This document shows positions 17,692 to 27,306 of a DNA stretch of 64,000 nucleotides, one piece after another. The DNA comes from Pedobacter cryoconitis. Lineage in GTDB: Bacteria; Bacteroidota; Bacteroidia; Sphingobacteriales; Sphingobacteriaceae. The notes under the pieces are model-generated. The model was not told the origin of the DNA and ran no database searches. It was given only the letters and a program-made list of their open reading frames with translations. Position 1 is the stretch's first letter. Every line of letters begins with the position of its first letter. A program made the position numbers and the translations under genes. The DNA lies in the NCBI RefSeq assembly GCF_014200605.1, contig NZ_JACHCE010000011.1, forward strand, positions 124,001 through 188,000, in the 5' to 3' direction.

Positions 17692-18285
17692 TTATGAGGC
17701 TGCAGGTTTAGTTTCATCGTTACCCGGCCTGCGATAAACAAGAACTTCTCTTTTACCTTCTTCACCATTCTTTTTCTTCATTTTTTGTCTGGTAACTATG
17801 AGTTTTTTCTGATCCGCCAGGTAAGTCAGTTTTTGAGAAATCTGTTTACTGCTTATATGCTGATTGTCTTCTTTGCAAGCTTCTTTTACCTGCCAGACGT
17901 ATACTGGTTTCTCAAATAGTGTGGTGTTTATCATACGATCTAAATAATAAGAATTTTTCATTGCGGCTTTAGTTTCAATAAAATATTCTGGATTATCTGC
18001 ATAGAGTTCGTAAAATTCAAGCAGTGCAGCAGATTTTCTGAGCTGTGCGGGGATCTCAAAGTTGAGATTCAGAATTTGGGCGCCTTGTAGTTTAAACCCC
18101 GCGCCAATTTTATCGGCGGTTTCTCCTGTAATATTTCTGGTTCCATTAAGCAGCGCATACAGGTGGCTGTCTGAAATTTTAGTGAACTCAGCCAGGCCAG
18201 TTCTTTCTAAACCGGCTATTTGCATGATTCTGAGCAAACGTGCCCTGATTGCGCTGTTGTAATCAGATGTGTTTTTATCATCCAT
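17692..18285 (-). CDS. XRE-like HTH transcriptional regulator
   Basis: A 197-residue protein. Residues about 10-70 form an XRE-like helix-turn-helix region (ERTGLAEFTKISDSHLYALLNGTRNITGETADKIG). The C-terminal half is helical and basic (QISQKLTYLADQKKLIVTRQKMKKK), resembling a second winged helix. I chose ATG 18285 over a TTG two codons upstream. Target unknown; a perfect dyad 30 bases upstream suggests self-regulation. It is convergent with hdc and shares the short terminator region. Confidence 0.65.
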   Translation of the reverse strand: MDDKNTSDYNSAIRARLLRIMQIAGLERTGLAEFTKISDSHLYALLNGTRNITGETADKIGAGFKLQGAQILNLNFEIPAQLRKSAALLEFYELYADNPEYFIETKAAMKNSYYLDRMINTTLFEKPVYVWQVKEACKEDNQHISSKQISQKLTYLADQKKLIVTRQKMKKKNGEEGKREVLVYRRPGNDETKPAAS

Positions 18286-18314
18286 TCTCAAATGGAATAA
18301 ATAAATAGTCCTAA

Positions 18315-18332
18315 AAATTATTCAAATAATTT
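18315..18332. promoter_or_regulatory. Dyad upstream of the XRE-like gene
   Basis: AAATTATT-CA-AATAATTT is a perfect 8-bp inverted repeat, 30 bases before the ATG at 18285. Position suggests an operator, but AT-rich dyads arise easily by chance here. Confidence 0.3.
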
Positions 18333-18939
18333 GTATCCTAATTTTATAGTCGTATATTTACTATATGATTTTACTTAAGTAGAAATTCTAATGATATAGA
18401 AAGACATAATGATAAATATTTTGAAATACTTTATTTTTGAGGTATTGGTGTCAAGGGTCTCATTTATATACCTGGTTTAAAATACCAGGAGAGATGATAG
18501 ATCATACACCTATTATATTCCACTAAATTGCATTTCAGGCTGTGTTTTTGCTGGCCTGGTAATTAATGCATCTGCTGTTGAGCCCCTAATCGGGTTAATC
18601 CGGATGAAAGACTCTTTTGTATTATTCAAATATAAATGAGTGTCATGGATACGCATAATTAATTTAAACATCTGTTACAGTAAATCCATATGGTTATTAT
18701 GGGTTTAATATTGACTCGTTTATTTATTCAAATAAGCCTGATGGGCTTGCTTTCTTAAAATTCTGGTAAACTTTAAATAAATCCTTCAAATGAATGTAAA
18801 AAATGTCAAAATTATTGAACCTCCTGATTGATGGTTTATAAATGGCTTAATAGCCATTGAATTGAACTGTTAAGTTTCTCTATCCTGAACCGGGGATAGG
18901 GTTATCAACCAACTATAAACCTTAATTAACGAAATCATA
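18333..18939. other. Non-coding leader with several small hairpins
   Basis: About 600 bases without a credible reading frame on either strand. On the plus strand TTTG (18330) and TATATTTA (18353) are 19 bases apart, a possible promoter far from the next gene. Short hairpins follow: CCTGGT/ACCAGG (18471-18489), AAGCC/GGCTT (18734-18747), AATGGC/GCCATT (18841-18858) and CTATCC/GGATAG (18880-18899). The last two fall just before the thioredoxin-SusCD operon and could be a regulatory leader. A small RNA cannot be excluded. Confidence 0.35.
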
Positions 18940-20325
18940 ATGAAAAAAATAACGATAAATATCGTAATGGCTATGCTATGCCTGATTTTTAATAGCTACG
19001 CACAACAAAATAAAGTTGCTGACCCAAAGGGAAACGGGCTGCAAATAGGACAGAAGATTCCTGATGTGATGCTCAAAAATATACACAACTATAAAGCAAA
19101 AACAGCTAAAATTTCAGATTTCGAAGGAAAGCTGCTGATCCTGGACTTCTGGGCAACCTGGTGTTCTCCATGTATAGCTATGTTACCAAAAATGGATTTG
19201 ATGCAACGTAAATTTGATGGAAAGCTACAGTTTCTATCTGTTACTTATCAGGCTGAGAAAGAGATAATACCTTTCCTGACACGCTTTACCGAAAAGCAGA
19301 AAGCTGGATTTACGATCCCATCAGTTATTGAAGATCATGATCTTAATCTTTTGTTTCCTCATCAGCAGTTGCCCCATTATGTATGGATAGGACCAGACGG
19401 GATAGTCCAGGCGATAACCAGTGATGAAGAAATAAATGAAGCTAATATTACAGCAAGCTTAAGTGGTAAAACTATGAAGAAACTTGCTGTAAAAGTTGAT
19501 ATGGTGAGTAAAGCACCCTATGACCGTGAAAAACCTCTTTTAATTAACAACAATGGTGGTGATGGGCAGAATCTGATCTATCATTCCATATTTGCTGGCT
19601 TTAGTGAAAATCTTGGAGGAGGTGGATCTTCTGGTGTTATTACTAGTGAAAAAGGGAAGCAGCTAGTGATATTCAATAGTAGTATTCCGTGGTTTTATAA
19701 AGATGCCTATGGGGACGGAACTATGAAATTCTCCAATAACAACAGAGTCAGGTTTGAGGTCAGAGAACTTGACAAACTGATTTGTGGTATGGAAGGTGCA
19801 CCTGCATTGGAATGGATGAAAAAAGGGAACGTATTCAGTTATGAATTATTTGTTCCCAATTATATGTCTGATCAACTCTTTCAGTTGATGAAAGAAGATT
19901 TAAAGCGGATTTTTCCTCAGTATACAGCAAAAGTAGAATTACTAAAGGTAAAATGTATGGCATTGACCCGGACTAATCGGGTTGATAAAATTAAAACAAA
20001 AGATCCTTTAGCTAAACCAGCTATAGACTTCAACCCGGCAGGAATGAAGCTTGTTAATGTTCCGATAAGTGCTTTTGTTGATCAAATGCAATCTTTCTAT
20101 CAGCAAAGTTATCCAATGCCGATCATAGATGAAACCCAATACAAAGATAAGGTTGACCTGTTGATTAAAAGTAGTTTAGGAAATATGGATGATGTTAATG
20201 CAGCACTCAGAGAATACGGACTAGAGTTTAAAGAAGTAGAGAGAAAGATCGAAATGCTGGTGATCAGTGATACTAAAGGTAAGCCTGGATCAGATAAGAA
20301 AGAAGGTAAAAAGCTAGTTAATTAA
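18940..20325 (+). CDS. Exported thioredoxin-domain (TlpA-like) protein with C-terminal DUF3738-like region
   Basis: A 461-residue protein with signal peptide (about 1-21), then a TlpA/AhpC-type thioredoxin domain (about 35-175) with WCSPC active site (Cys75, Cys78). A long second half has no enzyme motif; residues about 370-445 (NVPISAFVDQMQSFYQ, LREYGLEFKEVERKIEMLVI) resemble DUF3738, a small secretin/STN-like fold. It probably works in the periplasm as a disulfide reductant or thiol carrier. It is the first gene of an operon with SusC and SusD (3 bases to the next start), so it may reduce a thiol on the imported or exported ligand, or on the receptor. Confidence 0.78.
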   Translation: MKKITINIVMAMLCLIFNSYAQQNKVADPKGNGLQIGQKIPDVMLKNIHNYKAKTAKISDFEGKLLILDFWATWCSPCIAMLPKMDLMQRKFDGKLQFLSVTYQAEKEIIPFLTRFTEKQKAGFTIPSVIEDHDLNLLFPHQQLPHYVWIGPDGIVQAITSDEEINEANITASLSGKTMKKLAVKVDMVSKAPYDREKPLLINNNGGDGQNLIYHSIFAGFSENLGGGGSSGVITSEKGKQLVIFNSSIPWFYKDAYGDGTMKFSNNNRVRFEVRELDKLICGMEGAPALEWMKKGNVFSYELFVPNYMSDQLFQLMKEDLKRIFPQYTAKVELLKVKCMALTRTNRVDKIKTKDPLAKPAIDFNPAGMKLVNVPISAFVDQMQSFYQQSYPMPIIDETQYKDKVDLLIKSSLGNMDDVNAALREYGLEFKEVERKIEMLVISDTKGKPGSDKKEGKKLVN

Positions 20326-20328
20326 ACA

Positions 20329-23300
20329 GTGGTAAGGTATATCTGCATTTTGCTGAGTTTACAAATATTTGCTTTCGCAGGTATGGCTCAGCAGCCTTTA
20401 AAAGGTAAAGTGTTATCTGGAGAAGACCATTCAGTTTTGGTAGGTACGATCATAAAGATAGATCAGGATAACCAGGTTTTTGTTACTGATGATAAGGGTG
20501 AATTTAGTATTCCTATTCCAGTTGGGACACATGATTTCTATTTTAGTTATGTAGGATATCGGTCAAAAAAAATCGCTATACAGTTCCCATATGCTGATAA
20601 TCTGGTAGTGAGTTTGGAAAGAGAAGAGAATCAGCTGAAAAACGTTATTGTGAGTACTGGTTATCAGAAGATAGCGAAAGAACGAACTACAGGATCTTTT
20701 TCAGTGATCAATAACAAATTATTTGAAAGAAGTGCAGGTACGGATGTCGTCAGCAGATTAGCAGACGTGGTTCCTGGTTTGATCTTTAATAAAAACACAC
20801 CTACTGCACAAAAGGAGGGAAGCTTTAGTATTCGCGGTCAGAGCACGCTTTTTGCAAATACTAAACCATTAATTGTTATAGATAACTTTCCTTATGATGG
20901 TGATATCAATGATATTAACCCAAATGATGTAGACAATATAACTATTTTAAAAGATGCAGCAGCAGCTTCTATATGGGGAGCGAGAGCTGGAAATGGCGTT
21001 ATTGTAATCAATACAAAACAAGGGATGTATAAGCAACGACTCAAAATATCTTTTAATGCAAATGTCGTAACTGGGAAAAGACCTGATCTTTTCTATGAAT
21101 CTAAAATGTCTTCTGCAGAATATATAGAAATGGAGCAGAAACTGTTTGATCAGGGATTTTATAAAAATTCGGAAAATTCATTTACAAATGCACCACTATC
21201 ACCTGTAGTCGAATTACTGATTGCAAAAAGAGATGGAAAAATAGAGGGGAAAGAAGTTGACAGGCAAATTAATGCTTTGAAAAATGAGGACCTAAGGAGA
21301 GATGTTAGCCATTACTTATTCCGGAACAGTTTTAATCAGCAATATGCGCTTAATATTACGGGTGGTGAAGATAATCAGCGTTTTAATTTATCAGCAGGAT
21401 ATGATGAAAATAAAAATAGTCTGATAGGTAATGGGTATAAAAGGATCACCTTAAATGCAAATCATACGTTTAAGGTATTGAAAGATAGGATGGAAGTAAC
21501 AACAGGGATTTATTTCACCAATAGCAAAACTGAGAATAACAATAATGGCGAAGCCGATCTCAGGTTCAATAATTCTTCACTCTATCCTTATGCAAAATTA
21601 GCCGATGGACAAGGTAATCCGCTCCATATAACCAGTAATTACAGAGAGTCGTTTTTAGCTTCATCATTACAAAAGGGATTGTTGAACTGGAACTTTAATC
21701 CATTGGATGAGATCAACCTGATCCGAAGAGAAAATAAAACTAATAATTACAGGTTTAATTTTGGTGTAAATTACAAATTGTTACCTACTTTAAAAGCAGA
21801 GATTTTATATCAATACGCAGTAATTAATAGCCAGTATAATGCGCTGCAGTTAGCTGAGAGTTATTATACCCGTAATTTGATTAATAGTTTTACGGCTATT
21901 AACCCGGATGGAAGTTTGATCAGGAATGTTCCTATGGGTGATATTCTGGATAAAAGCTATTCAGAAACGAATCATCAAAATTTAAGGACACAGTTAAATT
22001 TTAATAAAGACTGGGGTGGTGAACATCAGTTAACTGTATTAGGTGGGTATGAAATTAACGATATGAACAGCAAAAATAATTCATATCGTTTATATGGCTA
22101 TGATCATACACATACAATAAGTAAACCAGTAGATTATGTCACGCTATTTCCCCAGTCTTATGACGAATATAATTTCTCCCAGATCCCTAACAATGAAACC
22201 GGCAATGATTTAACTGATCGCTTTTTGTCCTTTTATGTCAATGCCGCGTATACCTGGAGGGAAAAATACGCACTAACTGCCAGTAGCAGAATAGACCAAA
22301 GTAATCTTTTTGGGGTAAAAACCAATCAGAAAAGCGTGCCCTTATATTCTGCGGGATTAGCATGGAATATTGACCGGGAAAAGTTTTATAAGCTGAGCTG
22401 GCTTCCTTATCTGAAATTGAGATTTAGCTATGGATATAATGGAAACATTGATAAAAGTGTTTCTGGTTATACAACTGCTAAGTTTGAAAGTGGTAGTGGC
22501 ACTTATACTGGTTTGCCTTATGCCAATATTATAAACCCTCCTAATCCGGAACTCAGATGGGAAAGAGTAAAGATTATTAATATGGGATTAGATTTTGGTG
22601 GTAAAGGAAACTCCTTCTCCGGGACTATTGATTTGTATCGTAAATATGGTTTGGATCTGATAGGTAATGCGCCTTTCCCAAGCTCAACTGGTATAACCGT
22701 TTTTAGAAGTAATACGGCAAGCATAAGATCCAATGGTGTGGAAGTAACAATCAATAACAGGAATATTGACAGGGCAATCCGGTGGGATACAAATGTTATT
22801 TTTAATTACAATAAGGAACTGGTAAGTAAATATGAAATTAAAGAAGGGGTAAATAATTATCTGATGGGTGGCGTTAGTGGCAGTTATCCATTAGTTGGTC
22901 AACCCTTATATGCTATCTACAGCTATAAATGGGCTGGTTTAAATGGTAATACCGGAGATGCACAAGGATATCTTGATGGAAATGTCAGTAATGATTATGA
23001 TAAGATCGTTCAAAATGCCAAACTGGAAAATATCATTTATAATGGTCCTGCAAGACCAGCTTATTATGGAGCAATCAGGAATACAGTTTCGTATAAAAAC
23101 TTCTCTGTTTCTGCTAATGTGAGCTTTAGGTTAGGTTACTATTTTAGGCGTAATTCTGTTAATTATAGTAATATTCTTCAGGGAATGGGGGGACATGGTG
23201 ATTTTAGTAAGCGCTGGCAAAAGCCTGGGGATGAAAAATTTACACAGATTCCTTCATTACCGGCAATCGGAAATTTTAATCAGAGTAACTTTTATACTTA

Positions 23301-23532
23301 TGCTGAGGTATTGGTTGAAAAAGGAGATCATTTCCGTTTGCAAGACGTAAGAATCAGTTATGACTTTTCAAAAGAGAGCATCAAAAGCCTACCATTTACT
23401 CATGCCCAGATCTTTGTCTATGCAAATAATATCGGCCTGATCTGGACGGCTAATCACAAGAATATTGATCCTGATTATCAATATATGCCATCGCCGCGAA
23501 CTATTGCTCTGGGTTTGAAAATTGATTTTTAA
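20329..23532 (+). CDS. SusC/RagA-type TonB-linked outer membrane protein
   Basis: A 1067-residue receptor. It has a signal peptide (about 1-20), a carboxypeptidase-like domain (about 24-105), a plug with the SusC/RagA features RGQSTLFANTKPLIVID and SIWGARAGNGVIVINTKQG, and a large barrel. It starts with GTG at 20329, only 3 bases after the preceding stop; the next ATG falls inside the signal peptide, so GTG is the best start. There is no N-terminal STN domain, so it is not an obvious anti-sigma-linked transducer. It pairs with the following SusD to bind and import a large ligand. Confidence 0.9.
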   Translation: MVRYICILLSLQIFAFAGMAQQPLKGKVLSGEDHSVLVGTIIKIDQDNQVFVTDDKGEFSIPIPVGTHDFYFSYVGYRSKKIAIQFPYADNLVVSLEREENQLKNVIVSTGYQKIAKERTTGSFSVINNKLFERSAGTDVVSRLADVVPGLIFNKNTPTAQKEGSFSIRGQSTLFANTKPLIVIDNFPYDGDINDINPNDVDNITILKDAAAASIWGARAGNGVIVINTKQGMYKQRLKISFNANVVTGKRPDLFYESKMSSAEYIEMEQKLFDQGFYKNSENSFTNAPLSPVVELLIAKRDGKIEGKEVDRQINALKNEDLRRDVSHYLFRNSFNQQYALNITGGEDNQRFNLSAGYDENKNSLIGNGYKRITLNANHTFKVLKDRMEVTTGIYFTNSKTENNNNGEADLRFNNSSLYPYAKLADGQGNPLHITSNYRESFLASSLQKGLLNWNFNPLDEINLIRRENKTNNYRFNFGVNYKLLPTLKAEILYQYAVINSQYNALQLAESYYTRNLINSFTAINPDGSLIRNVPMGDILDKSYSETNHQNLRTQLNFNKDWGGEHQLTVLGGYEINDMNSKNNSYRLYGYDHTHTISKPVDYVTLFPQSYDEYNFSQIPNNETGNDLTDRFLSFYVNAAYTWREKYALTASSRIDQSNLFGVKTNQKSVPLYSAGLAWNIDREKFYKLSWLPYLKLRFSYGYNGNIDKSVSGYTTAKFESGSGTYTGLPYANIINPPNPELRWERVKIINMGLDFGGKGNSFSGTIDLYRKYGLDLIGNAPFPSSTGITVFRSNTASIRSNGVEVTINNRNIDRAIRWDTNVIFNYNKELVSKYEIKEGVNNYLMGGVSGSYPLVGQPLYAIYSYKWAGLNGNTGDAQGYLDGNVSNDYDKIVQNAKLENIIYNGPARPAYYGAIRNTVSYKNFSVSANVSFRLGYYFRRNSVNYSNILQGMGGHGDFSKRWQKPGDEKFTQIPSLPAIGNFNQSNFYTYAEVLVEKGDHFRLQDVRISYDFSKESIKSLPFTHAQIFVYANNIGLIWTANHKNIDPDYQYMPSPRTIALGLKIDF

Positions 23533-23542
23533 CTGTACAAAT

Positions 23543-24934
23543 ATGAAAAACAAACTATATAAAAGCCTCTTTTTGATATTGTTTATAGTCAATTTGATGG
23601 CTTGTAAAAAAGGTTTTCTGGATGAAAAGCCTGATAAAGCTTTGCTCGTACCTGAAACTTTGCAGGATGTAAAGCAACTGCTTGATAATAGCAGCCAGGT
23701 TTTTAACATTTCTACTGGTCTTGATGTGATGAGTGCTGATGAATATATTACAGATCAAACTACGTTGTCAACCCTGGAGGCTTATGAACGTAATAGTTAT
23801 TTATGGGAAAAGGATATTTATCCCGGGGTGATCAATGTGGGTGATTGGTCTATTCCCTATCAGCAGGTTTTTTATGCTAATATAGCATTGGAAACACTTG
23901 AGAAAATCAATCCATCTGCAAAAGATAAAAAGGAGTGGAGCAGACTTAAAGGGATAGCTTTTTTTTATCGTGGTTTTGCCTTTTATAACCTGGTTAAACT
24001 ATTTGCAGCACAATATGATAAACGCTCTGCTGATCAGCTTCCGGGTATACCACTTCGGTTAAAATCAGCTGTTAATGTATCTTCGGTAAGAGCGAATCTT
24101 CAGGAATCATACAATCAGATAATTAATGATATAACCTCAGCAAATAAATTATTGTTGCTAAATGAAGAGATTAAGACACGTCCGGATAAAAAAGCTGCTT
24201 TTGCATTATTAGCAAGAGTATTTTTAAGTATGGAAGATTACACGAATGCTGGTAAATATGCAGACTCTTGTCTTAGACTTCAAAGTAATTTAATTGATTA
24301 CAACACGATAAGCTCTGAAGGTACAGGCCGTCCTTTTCCATCTGCTTTTCCAACCGGAAATTTGGAAATACTTTTTTTCTCTGGAATAATTAGTTATGAC
24401 TTTCCAACTTTTAATGCTGATATTATTATCGATCCGATTTTGTATGAAAGGTATGAAGTAAATGATTTAAGGAAACTATTGTTTTTCAGAAAACAATCCG
24501 GAATCGAAAGTGTGACTTTTAGAGGAACTTATACTGGAAAAAATGATAATAAACTTTTTGCAGGACTAGCTGTAGATGAAATGTATTTAATTGGTGCCGA
24601 ATGCCTGGCAAGGCAAAACAGAATTGAAGAAGCAATGGCCTTATTAAATAAATTACTTATAACAAGATGGAGAACTAATACTTATGTTGCAAAAATAGCT
24701 TCAGATAGTGCAGAGGCACTGCATCTTATATTAGATGAGCGTAAAAAGGAATTACTTGCCAGAGGATTAAGATGGGATGATTTAAAACGGTTAAACAAAG
24801 ATCCAATTTATGCAACAGAATTACGAAGAAATGTGAATGGTAAATTATATGTATTGAAACCGAATGATTTACGATACGTGCTTCCAATTCCAGACACAGA
24901 GGTGGCGAATGGTTTAATTCAAAACCCAAGATAG
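23543..24934 (+). CDS. SusD/RagB-type outer membrane lipoprotein
   Basis: A 463-residue protein with a lipoprotein signal (LIVNLMAC, lipidated Cys about residue 20), an N-terminal SusD-like region and a C-terminal RagB/SusD domain ending in the conserved DERKKELLARGLRWDDLKRL segment. Start chosen at ATG 23543, which gives a normal lipoprotein signal, rather than an ATG at 23522 inside the SusC end. It is the surface lid for the upstream SusC. No glycan enzymes adjoin, so the ligand is probably not a polysaccharide that is digested by genes here. Confidence 0.9.
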   Translation: MKNKLYKSLFLILFIVNLMACKKGFLDEKPDKALLVPETLQDVKQLLDNSSQVFNISTGLDVMSADEYITDQTTLSTLEAYERNSYLWEKDIYPGVINVGDWSIPYQQVFYANIALETLEKINPSAKDKKEWSRLKGIAFFYRGFAFYNLVKLFAAQYDKRSADQLPGIPLRLKSAVNVSSVRANLQESYNQIINDITSANKLLLLNEEIKTRPDKKAAFALLARVFLSMEDYTNAGKYADSCLRLQSNLIDYNTISSEGTGRPFPSAFPTGNLEILFFSGIISYDFPTFNADIIIDPILYERYEVNDLRKLLFFRKQSGIESVTFRGTYTGKNDNKLFAGLAVDEMYLIGAECLARQNRIEEAMALLNKLLITRWRTNTYVAKIASDSAEALHLILDERKKELLARGLRWDDLKRLNKDPIYATELRRNVNGKLYVLKPNDLRYVLPIPDTEVANGLIQNPR

Positions 24935-24935
24935 A

Positions 24936-24969
24936 AATTAGTGCTGGTATTCATATACCAGCACTAATT
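24936..24969. terminator. Bidirectional hairpin between susD and DUF6520 genes
   Basis: A perfect 15-bp inverted repeat (AATTAGTGCTGGTAT, loop TCAT, complement) lies 1 base after the SusD stop and 12 bases from the convergent DUF6520 gene stop. T runs are short, but the stem is strong. Confidence 0.65.
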
Positions 24970-24980
24970 AGATGAAATTG

Positions 24981-25271
24981 TTATTTAGCTATGATTGGAA
25001 CATAGTTTCCTTTATCAGCCATTTTCAGAGCTGATGTATTGAATGGAGTCTCACCGGGCTGTGGTATACTTTTAAACCCAAATTTACAAACCAGATCAGG
25101 TTTATATTTACATGTATAGTTTGGATTCTCTGGAATCCATTGCCCTGTTGTATAATTGTATCCATACACATTCAACAGTTTCTTATCTATTTTAAAAGCA
25201 CTTTGAGTAAAAACGATGCTTAACCCTAACAGCATAGCTATCGCAGGTAAATTGAACTTTAAATTTTTCAT
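24981..25271 (-). CDS. Small exported DUF6520-like protein
   Basis: A 96-residue protein with an N-terminal hydrophobic export segment (about 8-26), and a short mature part containing two cysteines (Cys54, Cys62: YTCKYKPDLVCKFG). The size, N-terminus and paired cysteines match small Bacteroidota DUF6520 proteins. Function unknown. It lies 80 bases downstream of a MauE-like gene on the same strand, so its cysteines may be substrates of that redox protein. Confidence 0.65.
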   Translation of the reverse strand: MKNLKFNLPAIAMLLGLSIVFTQSAFKIDKKLLNVYGYNYTTGQWIPENPNYTCKYKPDLVCKFGFKSIPQPGETPFNTSALKMADKGNYVPIIAK

Positions 25272-25351
25272 AATTTCTTTTTTTAATGTTTATAATTCTT
25301 TCTTTTCACCAGGTATGCTGAAACTATTCCATGCATACCCATTCTTTGATT

Positions 25352-25786
25352 TCATTTCTTCATCTTACCTCCCCTTAGAATTTGATATTGAAACATTAAA
25401 CCAACCATAGAAAGAATCAGGAAAAACGTATTAAACCATAAATGTGTCTGCCATCCCAGGTTTTTCAGGACACCACCGCAAGAGCAAGGGATATGATCAT
25501 AATAGTTTGATAAGACTAAAGCGATGTACCCTGTAAACAAGGCCATAAGTAATACAGACAACCCTAACCCAATTAAACGGGAACCCTTTATCATCATTAA
25601 AATAACTACTGATAGTTCTATCCCAGGGATGAGATATAACAATGCTTCCACAATAGCTTGAGGAAATACCTGCATTTTTAACTGCTTTTTGAAATCTTCA
25701 AAATCAGCCAGTTTACTAAATGCTGTATAGGCAAAAAGTAAAGACAGGCCTCCACAGATTATCTCTACAATTAGTGGCTTTTTCAT
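25352..25786 (-). CDS. MauE/DoxX-like redox membrane protein
   Basis: A 144-residue protein with four transmembrane helices (about 5-25, 47-67, 72-94, 115-136) and a loop IPCSCGGVL with Cys101 and Cys103, as in MauE, the membrane protein that helps form disulfides in methylamine dehydrogenase. It likely passes electrons to or from periplasmic thiols. It is probably co-transcribed with the DUF6520 gene; the convergent operon encodes a periplasmic thioredoxin-fold protein. Confidence 0.78.
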   Translation of the reverse strand: MKKPLIVEIICGGLSLLFAYTAFSKLADFEDFKKQLKMQVFPQAIVEALLYLIPGIELSVVILMMIKGSRLIGLGLSVLLMALFTGYIALVLSNYYDHIPCSCGGVLKNLGWQTHLWFNTFFLILSMVGLMFQYQILRGGKMKK

Positions 25787-25890
25787 GATATCTTTCTTTG
25801 ATTAAAGATACCTGATAAATGACCCGACTTAAATCAGAAAATGAACGTGGTCAATTTTGCTGATTCAGGTCAGGTTGTTAGTTTAAAAAT

Positions 25891-26460
25891 TTACTTTTTA
25901 CCACGTAAACGGCTTAATGTATCTGGTGACATCCCCAGATATGAAGCAATGTCTTTCTGGAAACTTGTATTCATTAAAGCAGGAAAACGTCCGAAAAGTT
26001 TAACAAAACGTTCTTCTGCATTTAATTTTTTTAAATCTATATTTTGTTCAAGCAATTCTTGCTGATGTAGTTCTTTTAATGCAAACTCAATTTTATAAAA
26101 TGCAGGGAACAACCTGATCAGTTTAGGGATTGCATTATAGGATAAACTAAATAAGGTAGAATCTTCCAGTAACTCAATATTTTCACTAGTTACAGTTTTA
26201 CTGCAAAAACCGGAATGAACGTACATCATTTCATCCGGATGCCAATACCAGATAGTTGTTTTCCGGTCTGGTGTATCGATATAAGCCCTTGCTGAACCTT
26301 TGATAATAAACCAGCACTCAGCAGGTATTTGTCCTGCTCTGATTAAGTGCTGGCCTTTAACGGCATTTTCTTTTTTCAATACCCTGCTCATATACTCTTT
26401 AAGCGCATCAGATAGGGGATAGTACTGATTGAAAAGGTTAAATAATCTTTCTTTTTCCAT
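25891..26460 (-). CDS. Crp/Fnr-family regulator
   Basis: A 189-residue protein with a cyclic-nucleotide-binding-like beta-roll (about 25-115; GQHLIRAGQIPAECWFIIKGSARAY) and a short C-terminal HTH (SFQKDIASYLGMSPDTLSRLR). There are no Fnr-type cysteine clusters, so it is probably not an oxygen-sensing Fe-S regulator. I chose ATG 26460; an upstream TTG at 26508 would add 16 residues. It lies about 100 bases upstream of the MauE gene on the same strand and may control it. Confidence 0.8.
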   Translation of the reverse strand: MEKERLFNLFNQYYPLSDALKEYMSRVLKKENAVKGQHLIRAGQIPAECWFIIKGSARAYIDTPDRKTTIWYWHPDEMMYVHSGFCSKTVTSENIELLEDSTLFSLSYNAIPKLIRLFPAFYKIEFALKELHQQELLEQNIDLKKLNAEERFVKLFGRFPALMNTSFQKDIASYLGMSPDTLSRLRGKK

Positions 26461-26663
26461 AGGTTGATGTACGGTCCTGGTAAATATAGAGACGCGTTGC
26501 ACTAACAATATAGTGATAATATTTCTTATAGATTACTAACTTAAATTAATTTGATAAAATATTATATATTTTCATTTAATCTCAAAATGTTGCGATGCTT
26601 TTATTGGATAATCAATTTGGGATAAGAATTTGTACTTTAGTTTCCTTTTAAATCATATATAAA

Positions 26664-27305
26664 TTGGAAAATACCCTCACATCAAGTAAAAAAAGAGTTC
26701 TCATCTGGCTATTAATCATTCTGTCTTTGGGATTTATATTTTTAACTTTCATTGTTACCTTTTTCCCGCCATCAGCTATTGATCTGAAAATTTCAGCAAT
26801 CGTTCAGTCTGCTCAGAGTCCGGAATTGGATAAGATAATGACATTTATAAGCTGGTTTGGTGCTTTTCCTGTACCGTTCTTTATTGGGCTTTTTGTTGCA
26901 GCCATTTTTTACCTGTTTAAATTTCGAACAGAGGCAATGTTTGTTCTGCTAACGTTCACCTCTGGTATAATCAGTTCTGTAATAAAAATTATTGTGAACA
27001 GGCCAAGACCTACCTCAGACCTGGTCAGAATTGTGGAAGTTGCAAGACAACAAAGTTTTCCAAGTGGACATACACTCTTTTATGTTATATTCTTTGGGTT
27101 TTTATTGACTTTGATGTGGAGGCTTAAACAGATAAACACTGCTGTAAGATTAACTATAGCAACATTTTCTTCATTTCTTATTTTAACGATACCGTTTTCA
27201 AGGATATATTTAGGAGCCCATTGGTTTACCGATGTATTAGGTGGCTTTATATTAGGGTTAATCTGTTTGTATTTTATTAGTGTTCTTTATTTAAAAAAAG
27301 CGTAA
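26664..27305 (+). CDS. PAP2-family membrane phosphatase
   Basis: A 213-residue membrane protein with about six helices and the three phosphatase motifs: KIIVNRPRP, SFPSGH, and SRIYLGAHWFTDVLGG. It likely dephosphorylates a lipid phosphate such as undecaprenyl diphosphate or phosphatidate. It starts with TTG at 26664, since the next ATG would remove the first helix. A TACTTTAG box about 25 bases upstream is a near match to the -7 element. Confidence 0.82.
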   Translation: MENTLTSSKKRVLIWLLIILSLGFIFLTFIVTFFPPSAIDLKISAIVQSAQSPELDKIMTFISWFGAFPVPFFIGLFVAAIFYLFKFRTEAMFVLLTFTSGIISSVIKIIVNRPRPTSDLVRIVEVARQQSFPSGHTLFYVIFFGFLLTLMWRLKQINTAVRLTIATFSSFLILTIPFSRIYLGAHWFTDVLGGFILGLICLYFISVLYLKKA

Positions 27306-27306
27306 C

